Source: Bacteroidaceae bacterium (GTDB lineage Bacteria; Bacteroidota; Bacteroidia; Bacteroidales; Bacteroidaceae). From it: a stretch of DNA of 64,000 nt. The DNA lies in NCBI GenBank assembly GCA_902362595.1, contig CABIXF010000017.1:8798-72797 (forward strand). Reading direction: 5' to 3'. Below the pieces are notes generated by a model. It was given only the letters and a program-made list of their open reading frames with translations. It was not told the origin of the DNA and made no database searches. Each line of letters starts with the position of its first letter. Positions within the stretch are counted from its first letter, which is position 1. A program made the position numbers and the translations under genes. This document shows, in pieces, positions 32,670-42,237 of this stretch.

Positions 32670-34196
32670 TTAGCAGAGTGCTTTGTTCAGCATGTAGTAT
32701 ACTTCGTTCATGCGAAGTTCTTTCTTGAATTCACCGATGGTAGTGTCTTTGTTGATATGTACCATTTCAATACCGGCGATTTCAGCATAGTCTTCCCAGT
32801 ATTCTGCAGTCAGGTCGTATGAGAAGCAAGAGTGGTGTGTACCACCAGCCAAGATCCATGCACCCGCACCGATTTCGAAGTTAGGCATCGGTTTCCAAAG
32901 AGCAGAAGCAACCGGCAATTTAGGCAGCGGTTTCGGTTCGATGCATTCTACGTCGTTTACAATCAGACGGAAACGGTTGCCCAGGTCTACTACTGTAGCT
33001 GTACATCCTGTACCTACCTTAGAAGTGAAGACAAGACGTGCAGTCTGGCTCTTGCGAACGCCGATACCCAGGAAGTGTACTTCCAAGCGAGGTTTCTTGG
33101 CAGCAATCATCGGGCAAACTTCCAGCATGTGGGCCTGCAGGATGGCACTGTTTTCACCGTCGAAGTTCAGTGTGTAGTCTTCCAGGAAAGAGCATCCGTT
33201 AGGCAATCCCTGATTCATTACCCATACAGTACGGTATAAAGCAGCTGATTTCCAGTCGCCTTCTGCTCCGAAACCGTATCCTTCTGCCATCAGTCGCTGA
33301 GAAGCCAAGCCCGGAATCTGGTCGAAGTGGCTGCCGTCTGTCTGACCCAGGTCGTCGAAGTTAGTAGTGAAACCTTTGGCACCTTTTGCTTTCAGAATGG
33401 CGCGGAGAGCCAGTTCAGCTTTGGCAGAGTTCCAGACTTTCTGGTAAGCTTCTGTAGATTTGTCTTCCAGTTCCGCATCGTGGTCGTATTCGCTGAAGTA
33501 AGTTTTTACCAATGCATCTACGTCTTCGTCCTTTACCTCTTTGTGATATTCCATGAGTTCGCTTACCGGGCAGTAGTCTACATGGTATCCCATGCGCTGT
33601 TCAGCTTCCACCTTGTCACCGTCGGTAACGGCTACATTGTTCATCTGGTCGCCGAAGCGGATAATCAGCATATCCTGAGCGTCAGCCCATGCAGCACATA
33701 CACGCATCCAGACAGCAATCTTCTTCTGAGTAGATTCTTCTTTCCAGTAACCTACTACCACTTTGCGACGGATACGCATGCGGGTGCAGATATGACCGAA
33801 TTCGCGGTCGCCGTGAGCAGACTGGTTCAGGTTCATGAAATCCATGTCCATTGTGTCCCATGGAATTTCTTTGTTGAACTGAGTGTGCAGGTGGAGCAAC
33901 GGTTTTTTCAATTGCTGCAAGCCGTGAATCCACATCTTGGCCGGAGAGAAAGTGTGCATCCAAGTGATGATACCGATACATTTATCGTCGTTGTTGGCTG
34001 CTTTGAATACAGCTTCTACTTCTTTTGAAGAATTGGCTGTTCCTTTATATACCACTTTCACAGGCAGTTTGCCGCTGGCGTTCAAACCTGCTACCATTTC
34101 GTTGCTGTGTGCGTCTACTGCGATGACTGCATCGCCTCCGTAAAGGAGCTGAGCTCCGGTTACGAACCATACTTCATATTGATCAAATGTGTTCAT
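32670..34196 (-). CDS. araA: L-arabinose isomerase
   Basis: A 508-residue isomerase converting L-arabinose to L-ribulose, normal in length. Features are FDQYEVWFVTGAQLLYGGDAV at the start, GIITWMHTFSPAKMWI, the substrate/metal region GFGAEGDWKSAAL and the C-terminal metal histidines in AGGTHHSCFS. It lies between araD and araB and is probably co-transcribed from the galM side. Confidence 0.97.
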   Translation of the reverse strand: MNTFDQYEVWFVTGAQLLYGGDAVIAVDAHSNEMVAGLNASGKLPVKVVYKGTANSSKEVEAVFKAANNDDKCIGIITWMHTFSPAKMWIHGLQQLKKPLLHLHTQFNKEIPWDTMDMDFMNLNQSAHGDREFGHICTRMRIRRKVVVGYWKEESTQKKIAVWMRVCAAWADAQDMLIIRFGDQMNNVAVTDGDKVEAEQRMGYHVDYCPVSELMEYHKEVKDEDVDALVKTYFSEYDHDAELEDKSTEAYQKVWNSAKAELALRAILKAKGAKGFTTNFDDLGQTDGSHFDQIPGLASQRLMAEGYGFGAEGDWKSAALYRTVWVMNQGLPNGCSFLEDYTLNFDGENSAILQAHMLEVCPMIAAKKPRLEVHFLGIGVRKSQTARLVFTSKVGTGCTATVVDLGNRFRLIVNDVECIEPKPLPKLPVASALWKPMPNFEIGAGAWILAGGTHHSCFSYDLTAEYWEDYAEIAGIEMVHINKDTTIGEFKKELRMNEVYYMLNKALC

Positions 34197-34237
34197 AGTG
34201 ATTTTATTTATTATTAATTAATTGGTTGGCTTTGTTG

Positions 34238-34927
34238 TTATTTCTTTTGTCCGTAATAGGCATTCGGACCGTGCTTGCGGCTGAAGTGTTTTTCCACCAA
34301 CAGCGGATTCATGGTCAGGTGCGGGTTGATGGCGTAAGCAATGCTGGCCATTTTTGCCACTTGTTCCATGACTACGGCATTGTGTACAGCGTCGTGTGCA
34401 TCTTTACCCCATGAGAAAGGTCCGTGATTCTTTACGAGCACTCCCGGAGTATGTACCGGATTCATGCCCTCGAAGCGTTTCACGATGACATTTCCCGTTT
34501 CCAGTTCGTAGGCACCCTTCACTTCTTCTTCTGTCATGTCGGCTGTACAGGGAATAGCCTCGTGGAAATAGTCTGCATGAGTGGTACCGATGTTCGGAAT
34601 GTCGCATCCGGCCTGTGCCCAGGCAGTGGCGTAAGTAGAGTGGGTGTGTACCACTCCGCCGATTTCAGGGAAAGCTTTGTAGAGAGCCAGATGAGTAGGG
34701 GTGTCGCTTGAAGGGCGCAAATCGCCTTCTACTACGTTTCCTTCCAAATCGACTACTACCATATCCTCAGCTTTCATTTCATCGTAAGACACTCCGCTAG
34801 GTTTGATGACTACCAGTCCGCTTTCACGATCGATGGCAGATACATTTCCCCACGTAAAAATCACCAGTCCGTGCTTTACCAAATCCAGGTTTGCATGGAA
34901 AACTTCTTCTTTTAGTGCTTCTAACAT
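34238..34927 (-). CDS. araD: L-ribulose-5-phosphate 4-epimerase
   Basis: A 229-residue class-II-aldolase-fold zinc enzyme that converts L-ribulose-5-P to D-xylulose-5-P. I start at 34927 ([21 protein letters not shown]); the longer reading overlaps araR. Zinc and substrate motifs are [16 protein letters not shown], the zinc histidines in [14 protein letters not shown] and the C-terminal HGPFSWG. Only 4 nt separate it from araR, so the two are co-transcribed. Confidence 0.96.
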   Translation of the reverse strand: MLEALKEEVFHANLDLVKHGLVIFTWGNVSAIDRESGLVVIKPSGVSYDEMKAEDMVVVDLEGNVVEGDLRPSSDTPTHLALYKAFPEIGGVVHTHSTYATAWAQAGCDIPNIGTTHADYFHEAIPCTADMTEEEVKGAYELETGNVIVKRFEGMNPVHTPGVLVKNHGPFSWGKDAHDAVHNAVVMEQVAKMASIAYAINPHLTMNPLLVEKHFSRKHGPNAYYGQKK

Positions 34928-34931
34928 GTGA

Positions 34932-35609
34932 TTAAAGTTTAAATTTCGGGTCCTTCTGATAGGCCTTGTCATTGAATTTATAGAGAGAGGCGCCTCTTCT
35001 GGATCCTGTTTTATCTATTTTATTAGTTTTTTCAATAAATCCCATTTCTGCGATACGTTTGCGGAAATTGCGCTTGTCCATCGGCTCGCTGTAGATGGCT
35101 TCATACAAGCTTTGCAGCTGGGTCAAGGTGAACAGCTCGGGAAGCAGGTTGAAGCCGATGGGGGCTCTTGATGCCTTCTGGCGCATGATGGCACGTGCTT
35201 TCTCCACCATCTCGTTGTGATCGAAAATAAGTTCGGGAATTTCATTGATGTTTATCCAATGCGCATTGTGTTGCTGCACCAGTTCCCGGTCATATTCGTT
35301 GATGTTGATAAGCGCATAATAGGCCAGTGAAATTACGCGTTCTCCCGGATCACGGTCTACGGCACCGAATGCCCCAATCTGGTCCATATATACATTCTCC
35401 AGACCGGTCAGCTCGCTCAGTACCCGTTTGGCCGCATCGTCCGCACTTTCGTTTTCCTGGATGAATCCTCCCATCAGAGACCATTGGCCCATTGCCGGCT
35501 CAAAATTTCGTTTCAGCAGCAATAAGTTCAGTTCTCCTTTTTCGAATCCGAAAATGATGCAGTCGATGCCGACGTAGAATTTGGGATTATGATTATAATA
35601 AGTGGTCAT
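34932..35609 (-). CDS. araR: Nudix-type transcriptional regulator of arabinose use (AraR)
   Basis: A 225-residue protein with a Nudix-like domain ([43 protein letters not shown], lacking a clean catalytic REXXEE box) followed by a winged-helix DNA-binding domain ([24 protein letters not shown]). This is the NrtR-related architecture of the AraR repressor described for L-arabinose control in Bacteroides. Here it sits between galM and araD. Candidate binding sites of the form GTGT-N-ACACT are present upstream of galM and of the symporter. The effector is expected to be L-arabinose. Confidence 0.88.
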   Translation of the reverse strand: MTTYYNHNPKFYVGIDCIIFGFEKGELNLLLLKRNFEPAMGQWSLMGGFIQENESADDAAKRVLSELTGLENVYMDQIGAFGAVDRDPGERVISLAYYALININEYDRELVQQHNAHWININEIPELIFDHNEMVEKARAIMRQKASRAPIGFNLLPELFTLTQLQSLYEAIYSEPMDKRNFRKRIAEMGFIEKTNKIDKTGSRRGASLYKFNDKAYQKDPKFKL

Positions 35610-35659
35610 TCAATTTTTGACTTTTTGTTCTTTTCAACTAGGTTTCTTGTCGGTTTCTG

Positions 35660-36814
35660 TTATTTCTCCACTGTAAATTTGAAGATGCAGTGACTCTGGT
35701 AAGTTTGTCCTGGAGCCAGAATAACAGAAGGCCATTGTGGCTTGTTGGGGCTGTCGGGATAGTGCTGTGTTTCCAAACAAACGGAAGCCCGTTGCGGATA
35801 GGCAATGCCTTTCTTTCCTTTCACTGTTCCGTCCAGGAAATTTCCTGTATATACCTGTATACCTGGTTCATTGGTGTAGACTTCCAAGCTGATACCTGTG
35901 GTTGGACAAGTCAGTTTGGCAGCCAGCTGGTTGATGTCGCCTTTGGTCTTCAATACCCAGTTATGGTCGAATCCGTTACCGAATTTCACTTGTTCGTTGG
36001 TAAAGTCTGTGACATCTGGACTGATGGTCTTCGGCGTGTTGAAGTCGAACGGAGTATCTTTTACTGCCATCATTTCGCCGGTGGTCATGAAGGTGCTGTC
36101 TACTGGTGTGATGCTGTCGGAAGCCACATAAAGCACGTGGTCGGTAGCCGGTTTTGAAGGATCACCGCTCAGGTTGAAGTACGAGTGGTTGGTCATGTTG
36201 ATGACAGTCGTCTTGTCGGTAGTGGCATCGTATTGGATATCAATGGCGTTATCAGCTGTCAGAGAATAGGTTACATGAGCCGTTACGTTGCCCGGGAAGT
36301 TATTGTCTCCATCCGGTGATTTCATGGTCAGCACAAGGGTACTGTCATTGGTTTGATTAGCTTCATATACTTGATATTGCCATCCTGTAGGACCTCCGTG
36401 CAGACAGTGCCCGAAATTGTTTGTCGGGAGTTGGATTTCTTGTCCGTCAAGAGTGATTTTACCTTTGTTGATTCGGTTGGCATAACGTCCGATGGCTGCA
36501 CCGAAATCACTCGGAATATGCTGGTAGTCAGCTATGCTGTCGAAGCCGAGAACCACATCGGTCATCTTGCCGGTTTTGTCGGGAACCATAATGGAAACCA
36601 GTCGACCCCCAAAATTGGTGACACAGACTTCCATCCCCTGATGATTCTTTAAAGTGTAAAGTTTTACAGGTTTTACACTATCTACCAGCGTCTCAAAATT
36701 GGCTGGGTCCAAACCCGATAAGGTCAGTTTGGGAGCTTCTTGTTTTTGACTGCATCCGCAGAAAAAAATTAAAGCAGCACTCATGCCTAGAAGTGATTTC
36801 TTCATGCTTTTCAT
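35660..36814 (-). CDS. galM: Aldose 1-epimerase, lipoprotein form
   Basis: A mutarotase of about 384 residues that interconverts alpha and beta anomers of aldoses. I start at 36814 (MKSMKKSLLG; alternative 36805). The lipobox FFCGCSQ places it on a membrane outside the cytoplasm. Family motifs are NFGGRLVSIMVPD, YANRINKG, HCLHGGPTGWQ, MTNHSYFNLSG and a C-terminal EVYTNEPGIQVYTGN. Expected substrate here is arabinose, given the neighbours. Upstream lies a candidate AraR site at 36841-36858. Confidence 0.92.
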   Translation of the reverse strand: MKSMKKSLLGMSAALIFFCGCSQKQEAPKLTLSGLDPANFETLVDSVKPVKLYTLKNHQGMEVCVTNFGGRLVSIMVPDKTGKMTDVVLGFDSIADYQHIPSDFGAAIGRYANRINKGKITLDGQEIQLPTNNFGHCLHGGPTGWQYQVYEANQTNDSTLVLTMKSPDGDNNFPGNVTAHVTYSLTADNAIDIQYDATTDKTTVINMTNHSYFNLSGDPSKPATDHVLYVASDSITPVDSTFMTTGEMMAVKDTPFDFNTPKTISPDVTDFTNEQVKFGNGFDHNWVLKTKGDINQLAAKLTCPTTGISLEVYTNEPGIQVYTGNFLDGTVKGKKGIAYPQRASVCLETQHYPDSPNKPQWPSVILAPGQTYQSHCIFKFTVEK

Positions 36815-36840
36815 AAATTTATATTTAATATTATTTGTGT

Positions 36841-36858
36841 GGTGTAAAAGTAACACTT
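36841..36858 (-). promoter_or_regulatory. Candidate AraR operator upstream of galM
   Basis: The imperfect palindrome GTGT-AAAAGTA-ACAC is centred near 36849, about 27 nt upstream of the galM start. Its arms match those of the two sites at 38816 and 38857. Confidence 0.5.
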
Positions 36859-36936
36859 AAAATGATTGGTTGTTCTTTTTTTCAAATGTTTTTCAACATA
36901 GAATGCATGTTTTTCGATAGTTTCTATATAAAAAAG

Positions 36937-36970
36937 GAAGAGGATACGCAATCTTCTGCATACCCTCTTC
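36937..36970 (-). terminator. Terminator of the symporter gene
   Basis: A 14-bp stem pairs 36937-36950 with 36957-36970 (GAAGAGG/CCTCTTC ends, two G-U type pairs) with a short loop. On the minus strand it is followed by CTTTTTT. Confidence 0.8.
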
Positions 36971-36994
36971 TATTATAAGTTGTTGTTTTTTGGA

Positions 36995-38740
36995 TTACCA
37001 GAAATATGCATAGAACAATGCGCACAGTACCACAACGCCCAATGTGGCAATAACATCCCACATATTCCAGCTTTCGCGGATGGCTTTCTTGTAGTCGCCT
37101 GTGAATGTGATGGCGGCAATCTGTTCAGATGTTGGTTTGGCAGTAAACATGGATACCACGTACATCAGAATGACGATGAATACAAGTAACCATACTTCGA
37201 AGATGAGCCAGTTGGTTTGCCAGAACCAAGAGGTGTATTCCCAGAATGCACCGTCCATGACAGCTTTGCCTGAGTCGGTGATTACATTGGTCAGCAAACG
37301 TACCATACCGATGAGGAAACCGCCAATAAGGCCCCATTCTCCGGCTTTCGGAGTGATGCGTTTAGAGAAGATACCAAGGGTGAATACGGCTACCATGGCA
37401 GGGGCAATCAAAGACTGGATATCTTGAAGATAAGAATACAGGTTACCCATGTTCATCATGATAGGCATCCAAGCCAATCCTAAGAGTACGACTACGACGG
37501 TAGCAACACGGCCTACCATTACGTAGTGGCTTTCACTCATACCTTTTTTCATCGGTTTGTAGAAGTCTTCTGTAAATAAAGTGGCGCAGCTGTTGAAGAA
37601 GGCAGCCAAAGAAGCTACAAGGGCACAAATGAAACCGATTGTGACGATACCTTTCACACCGGCTGGCAGGATGTTTTTGACCATCATGGCGAAGGCGCCG
37701 TCCGTGTCATGTGTGTTGGTGATGTCCATAACGATGTTGCTGCCGGTCTTTTGAGAGAGTGCGAAAGCTACCATACCCGGAATCAGGAACATGAATACAG
37801 GTAGCAGTTTGAAATAGCCGGCTGCGATTGTACCGCGGCGTGCGCGAGCCATGACTTTGCGGTTGTCTTCTCCTTTGGTTTGTCCGAGTACACGTTGTAC
37901 GATATGCTGGTCAGTACACCAGTACCAGAAGCCGATGATGGAGGCTCCAAGGAAGACTACGTAGCCAGGGAACTGCGGATACATGGGGTCGGCAGGGTCG
38001 GTGTGGAACATGTGGGTTGTCCCGAAGCCGTCGTGTGCGGCGTTACAAGCGGCCATCATTTGTGACCATCCTTCTGCGATGCTGCCGTCTCCAAGCATAT
38101 TCAGACCAAGGAACAAAACGAGGAACGAACCAATAATCAATATCGGGGTTTGGATGGCAGAAAGTGTCATTACACCTTTCATACCACCGAAAACTGTGAA
38201 TACGGCTGTAATGAAAATAAGACCGAGTGCACCCCACCAAAATGGAAGTCCAAGCAAATATTCAAAGAAAATACCACCGGTGAATGCTGTTACGGATACC
38301 TTTGTCAGCACGTAGGCAATCAGAGTGATGATGGACAACCATGAACCAGTGCGCTGGGTATAGCGGAATTTCAGAAAGTCAGGCATGGTGATGATTTTAC
38401 CCATTTTGTTATTTAATAGCTGGTAAAAAGGCACGAACAGCCATCCAAGGATAAGAATCATCCAGCCTTGCATTTCCCAGTGTGCCATTCCTACACCGTC
38501 TTTCGCACCCGTACCAGCCAATCCTACCAGGTGTTCAGAACCGATATTTGCTGCAAAGATGGCGGCACCGATGATATACCAAGGTTCTCCTTTTCCGAAA
38601 AGGTAATCCTGACTGTCTGCACCTTTCATCTTTTCATGGTCCTTTTTAATTGTACGGTAAACAGCCCATACAATAGCCATGACCCCGACTGCGAGAACCA
38701 ACCAGTCGAGCCAAATAAATTCAGTTGAATTCCAATTCAT
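36995..38740 (-). CDS. Sodium:solute symporter (SSS family), probable arabinose transporter
   Basis: A 581-residue inner-membrane protein with about 14 hydrophobic segments. It has SSS/SGLT features: ANIGSEHLVGLAGTGA near the N-terminus, GLPFWWGALGLIFITAVFTVFGGMKGVMTLSAIQ, and WYWCTDQHIVQRVLGQTKGEDNRKVMARARRG. Na+-driven uptake of a sugar is the family role. Arabinose is inferred from the adjoining galM-araR-araD-araA-araB genes and the two candidate AraR sites in front of it. It is a separate unit from galM, because a terminator lies between. Confidence 0.9.
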   Translation of the reverse strand: MNWNSTEFIWLDWLVLAVGVMAIVWAVYRTIKKDHEKMKGADSQDYLFGKGEPWYIIGAAIFAANIGSEHLVGLAGTGAKDGVGMAHWEMQGWMILILGWLFVPFYQLLNNKMGKIITMPDFLKFRYTQRTGSWLSIITLIAYVLTKVSVTAFTGGIFFEYLLGLPFWWGALGLIFITAVFTVFGGMKGVMTLSAIQTPILIIGSFLVLFLGLNMLGDGSIAEGWSQMMAACNAAHDGFGTTHMFHTDPADPMYPQFPGYVVFLGASIIGFWYWCTDQHIVQRVLGQTKGEDNRKVMARARRGTIAAGYFKLLPVFMFLIPGMVAFALSQKTGSNIVMDITNTHDTDGAFAMMVKNILPAGVKGIVTIGFICALVASLAAFFNSCATLFTEDFYKPMKKGMSESHYVMVGRVATVVVVLLGLAWMPIMMNMGNLYSYLQDIQSLIAPAMVAVFTLGIFSKRITPKAGEWGLIGGFLIGMVRLLTNVITDSGKAVMDGAFWEYTSWFWQTNWLIFEVWLLVFIVILMYVVSMFTAKPTSEQIAAITFTGDYKKAIRESWNMWDVIATLGVVVLCALFYAYFW

Positions 38741-38815
38741 AATAGTATTATTTAAATGATTTGTGTATTGACTTCGCGGCTATCAAAAGTTTATTTTATT
38801 TTGTTTGTTTTCCAA

Positions 38816-38872
38816 AGTGTATTAGTAACACTAATTCGACTGCAATATTACGGATAAGTGTAAAAATACACT
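38816..38872 (-). promoter_or_regulatory. Two candidate AraR operators upstream of the symporter
   Basis: The palindromes AGTGT-N7-ACACT at 38816-38832 and AGTGTA-N4-TACACT at 38857-38872 lie 76-132 nt upstream of the symporter start, about 40 nt apart. They share arms with the site upstream of galM. The rest of 38741-39118 is AT-rich, with the promoter of the next gene. Confidence 0.55.
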
Positions 38873-39063
38873 AATAAAAACTCATGTTTTAGAGCATGTT
38901 TCTTTGCTTTTTCTGTTTGTACTTTGTTTTTAACATTTCGGTAGAGATAAAATGTATAAAGCTTTTGAGGCTTTTTACAGTTTCATTCGTATGATAATGT
39001 TTGAAGAATGGATGAGTAGAATGAAAACTGGTAGTTTTTGTAGAAATGTATTTTGAGTCTCTT

Positions 39064-39095
39064 TTTGAAATATAGACAGAATCTGTGTATTTTTG
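39064..39095 (+). promoter_or_regulatory. Bacteroides-type promoter of the PUL regulator
   Basis: TTTG at 39064-39067, 20 nt, TATTTTTG at 39088-39095; the gene starts at 39119. Confidence 0.75.
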
Positions 39096-39118
39096 TTTGT
39101 AAAAATGAATTTTAGTTT

Positions 39119-42016
39119 ATGGCAATGAAGTCTTTTTTGAAATATATCATTATTTTTTTGTGGTTCTGTTTATGGAATGTGCAAGCAGATGCTGAATCAT
39201 CTGTCATTCGTAATTTGTCTGTTTCAGATGGACTTTCGGATTTGGTGGTTAATGTGATTTACAAGGATTCGAAGGGATATGTTTGGATGGGAACGAATAC
39301 TTCAGTGGAACGTTTTGACGGAATACGATTGGAGCATTATATGGTGGAAGGTCGTAATGAGAATTTAAAGCGTGTGTATGCACTTGCCGAAATGCCTGGA
39401 GATGAAATGTGGGTCGGTACGGGAATGGGGGTATGTCGTTTGCGTTTAGGTCAGGATAGATTGGAGCGATTGGCACCAGAAATGATTACGAGTGGGGTGC
39501 ACGTATTTTGTCGAGTAGGTGAAGTGCTTTATATTGGTACTGAAAAAGGGTTGTATGTCTATCAGAATGGAGTCTTTACACATTTGCTGGTTGATAAGAA
39601 TGTTTTTTCAAGTGCAAATTATGTAACAGGAATTGTAAAAGGAAATAAAGATGAATTGTGGCTTTCGACCATGGGTGGACTGAAGTTACTTTATATGACT
39701 GACCGGAAGATTGTTTCATTCTCAGATAAATTAGGTAAAAACGGACAAAATCTTTCGTTCTATAATATAGCATGTATTAATCGAAAAGTCTATTTAGGTT
39801 CGATGACAGATGGTTTGATAGTCTTTGATTCTGTACAGAAACAGTTTGCACATTATGTGGATGTCGGGTGCGGAGTTATTTCTTCTTTATCTACAGATGG
39901 GAAAGATTTGCTTTATGTAGGTACGGATGGAAATGGAGTACATTTTATTTCGGTCAGCAAATGTAGGATTGTTCGTTCATTTCGTCATGACCGTGATACA
40001 GACGGTTGCATTCGTTCCAATTCAGTATATTCTGTATTAGTGGATAAGGATGGGGTTATTTGGATTGGTTTTTATCAATTGGGAGTGGATTATACTTTGT
40101 ATCAAAGCGATTTATTCTCTACCTATAAATACAAATCTTTGTTCGATTCCAGGGATATGGCTGTAAGAACTATTGCTTTTCATGGAAAACAGAAATTGAT
40201 AGGTTCTCGTGATGGATTTGTGTTTATAGATGAGGCCAATGAACAGTTTCAAAGTTATAAGATTCCTCGGTTGCGTGCTTCAATTATCGTATCTAGCTGT
40301 TACTTCCAGGGAGAATATTATATTGGAACGTATGGTGGTGGAATGTATGTGTTGAATCCGGTAACATTGGAACTACGTGATTTCTGCCCGGATGTGGCCG
40401 ATCCATTCTTACATGGTCATATTTTTAGTATTCGTCCTGATAATCAGAATAATTTGTGGATTGGAACCTCTTCCGGGCTTTATTGTTTCCATAATGGGAA
40501 AGTAATGCATCATTATACAAGTGGAGATTCTAAACTTCCAGAAGGAAATGTATATGAAATTTATTTTGATTCTTCTCACAAAGGATGGATTTGTACGGAA
40601 ACAGGTATTTGTATTTGGGATCCTTCTTCTGAGAGTTTGAAAAATGATGTTTTTCCGGAAGGATTTGTCAACAAGGAAAAAATTCGAATGATTTACGAAA
40701 CGTCTGATCATGAGTTGTATTTTTTGCCGGACAAAGGTGATCTATTTGTTTCTGATTTAACGATGACTCAATTTAGGAGGGTTACATCTGGTACCTTATT
40801 GGAAAGGAAATCTTTGATGGCTGTGATTGAAGATTCGGAGAATTGGTTATGGTTGTCCACCAATAAGGGTATGTATAGGTTTGACAGAAAGAATCGCGTT
40901 GTCCCATATAATTTCATGGATGGTATCCCAAGTCTGATTTTTATTAATTGCATTCCTATAAAAGATGAAAAGGGAAATTTATGGTTCGGTAATTCTAAGG
41001 GATTGGTATGTTTAAATGGAGAAGAGATGAATCTCTTGTCTAGACGTTTTTATACGATTGCTCTTTCAGATGTACTAGTGAATGGAAAAAGTGTACAGCA
41101 ACGGATTTCTGGTAAAGCCGGTCATTATTTTTTGTCGTTGGACGATAGTCAGAAAAGTGTGACTATTCAGTTTTCCGCATTGACATATAGTGATCCTAAT
41201 AGTTTGATGTATGAATATCAGCTAGACGAGGATGGAGAATGGATTTCCTTGATGGGAAAATCAGAGGTCTCTTTATATGATTTGCCCTATGGCACTACAT
41301 ATTTTAAAGTTCGTCAGATTGGATATCCGGATTCTGCTATGATACTAGAGATTAATATACCGAATCATTCTTGGATAAAAATTCTATATACGTTATTGGT
41401 GTTGGGAATATTAGTATGTGGAATCTATACTTTTCGACGTCGGTTGTTGCAGAGTGTGTTACGTGTTCTACGTAAATTAAACGATTCGGAAGATAGAGAT
41501 ATACCAGAGATGGAGAAGAAAGTTGAAAATGATATTACTCGGAAGGAGGTCTTGTCTTTAGAAGGTATTTCTCATGAGGTGGAGTCGGGAACTGAAAAGA
41601 AGATATTAGCCCATACTGATGACAAATATCGTACAAACAAGGTGAGCCCAGAAGAATGCAAACGTCTTTATCGTCTATTGGATCAGGAGATGAAACGAAA
41701 TAAGCCTTATCGTAATCCGAATCTAAAAGTTGCAGAACTGGCCTCTTTGATTGGTACTACTTCTCATTCTCTTTCGTACCTGTTTAATCAATATTTGGAG
41801 AAAAATTATTATGACTACATTAATGAATATCGGGTAGAAGAGTTCAAAGCACTTATTTTAAAGGAAGAATATGCAAAATATACCCTAACCGCGTTAGCAG
41901 AACTTTGTGGTTTTAGTTCGCGTGCATCTTTCTTCCGTTCATTCAAGAAAGTTACAGGTATAACTCCTAATGAATACATTAAACAGGTTTCCGGGGAACG
42001 CCGTTCGGTAGATTAA
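39119..42016 (+). CDS. Membrane-spanning propeller sensor with AraC-type DNA-binding domain, no kinase
   Basis: A 965-residue regulator. A signal/anchor (FLKYIIIFLWFCLWN) leads into a periplasmic sensor made of two-component-regulator propeller repeats (KDSKGYVWMGTN, DNQNNLWIGTSSGLY, DEKGNLWFGNSKGL) over residues 25-640. A Y_Y_Y-type domain (about 655-745) and one membrane helix (about 752-772, ILYTLLVLGILVCGIYTF) follow. The cytoplasmic part is only about 190 residues and has an AraC HTH domain (868-956). The histidine kinase and receiver domains of a hybrid two-component system are absent, so ligand binding must reach the DNA-binding domain by a kinase-free route. It lies upstream of and parallel to the SusC/D genes it probably controls. 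Confidence 0.88.
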   Translation: MAMKSFLKYIIIFLWFCLWNVQADAESSVIRNLSVSDGLSDLVVNVIYKDSKGYVWMGTNTSVERFDGIRLEHYMVEGRNENLKRVYALAEMPGDEMWVGTGMGVCRLRLGQDRLERLAPEMITSGVHVFCRVGEVLYIGTEKGLYVYQNGVFTHLLVDKNVFSSANYVTGIVKGNKDELWLSTMGGLKLLYMTDRKIVSFSDKLGKNGQNLSFYNIACINRKVYLGSMTDGLIVFDSVQKQFAHYVDVGCGVISSLSTDGKDLLYVGTDGNGVHFISVSKCRIVRSFRHDRDTDGCIRSNSVYSVLVDKDGVIWIGFYQLGVDYTLYQSDLFSTYKYKSLFDSRDMAVRTIAFHGKQKLIGSRDGFVFIDEANEQFQSYKIPRLRASIIVSSCYFQGEYYIGTYGGGMYVLNPVTLELRDFCPDVADPFLHGHIFSIRPDNQNNLWIGTSSGLYCFHNGKVMHHYTSGDSKLPEGNVYEIYFDSSHKGWICTETGICIWDPSSESLKNDVFPEGFVNKEKIRMIYETSDHELYFLPDKGDLFVSDLTMTQFRRVTSGTLLERKSLMAVIEDSENWLWLSTNKGMYRFDRKNRVVPYNFMDGIPSLIFINCIPIKDEKGNLWFGNSKGLVCLNGEEMNLLSRRFYTIALSDVLVNGKSVQQRISGKAGHYFLSLDDSQKSVTIQFSALTYSDPNSLMYEYQLDEDGEWISLMGKSEVSLYDLPYGTTYFKVRQIGYPDSAMILEINIPNHSWIKILYTLLVLGILVCGIYTFRRRLLQSVLRVLRKLNDSEDRDIPEMEKKVENDITRKEVLSLEGISHEVESGTEKKILAHTDDKYRTNKVSPEECKRLYRLLDQEMKRNKPYRNPNLKVAELASLIGTTSHSLSYLFNQYLEKNYYDYINEYRVEEFKALILKEEYAKYTLTALAELCGFSSRASFFRSFKKVTGITPNEYIKQVSGERRSVD

Positions 42017-42047
42017 CAATTCCGATTGGTGCTGAAATCCACTAAGA

Positions 42048-42105
42048 CATCCCGTGGAAAAGTTTCAAATAATAAATTGAGACTTTTCTGCGGGATGCCT
42101 TATTT
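42048..42105 (+). terminator. Terminator after the PUL regulator
   Basis: A stem of about 20 bp runs from CATCCCG at 42048 to CGGGATG ending at 42097, including AAAAGT/ACTTTT, followed by CCTTATTTT. It isolates the regulator from the ECF sigma gene. Confidence 0.75.
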
Positions 42106-42173
42106 TAATGATAATCAAATATATACATGCTTTTTGGTCTTACTGTATGAGGTGAGATTTATTCGAGGTAATA

Positions 42174-42208
42174 TTTGCTCTAAGTTTTTGATAATGTAAA
42201 TACTTTTG
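42174..42208 (+). promoter_or_regulatory. Possible promoter of the ECF sigma gene
   Basis: TACTTTTG at 42201-42208 fits the -7 consensus. The nearest suitable TTTG is at 42174-42177, giving a rather long spacer of 23 nt. The start codon is at 42238. Confidence 0.45.
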
Positions 42209-42237
42209 TAGTGTGAAAAACAGAAATGAACTAATTT

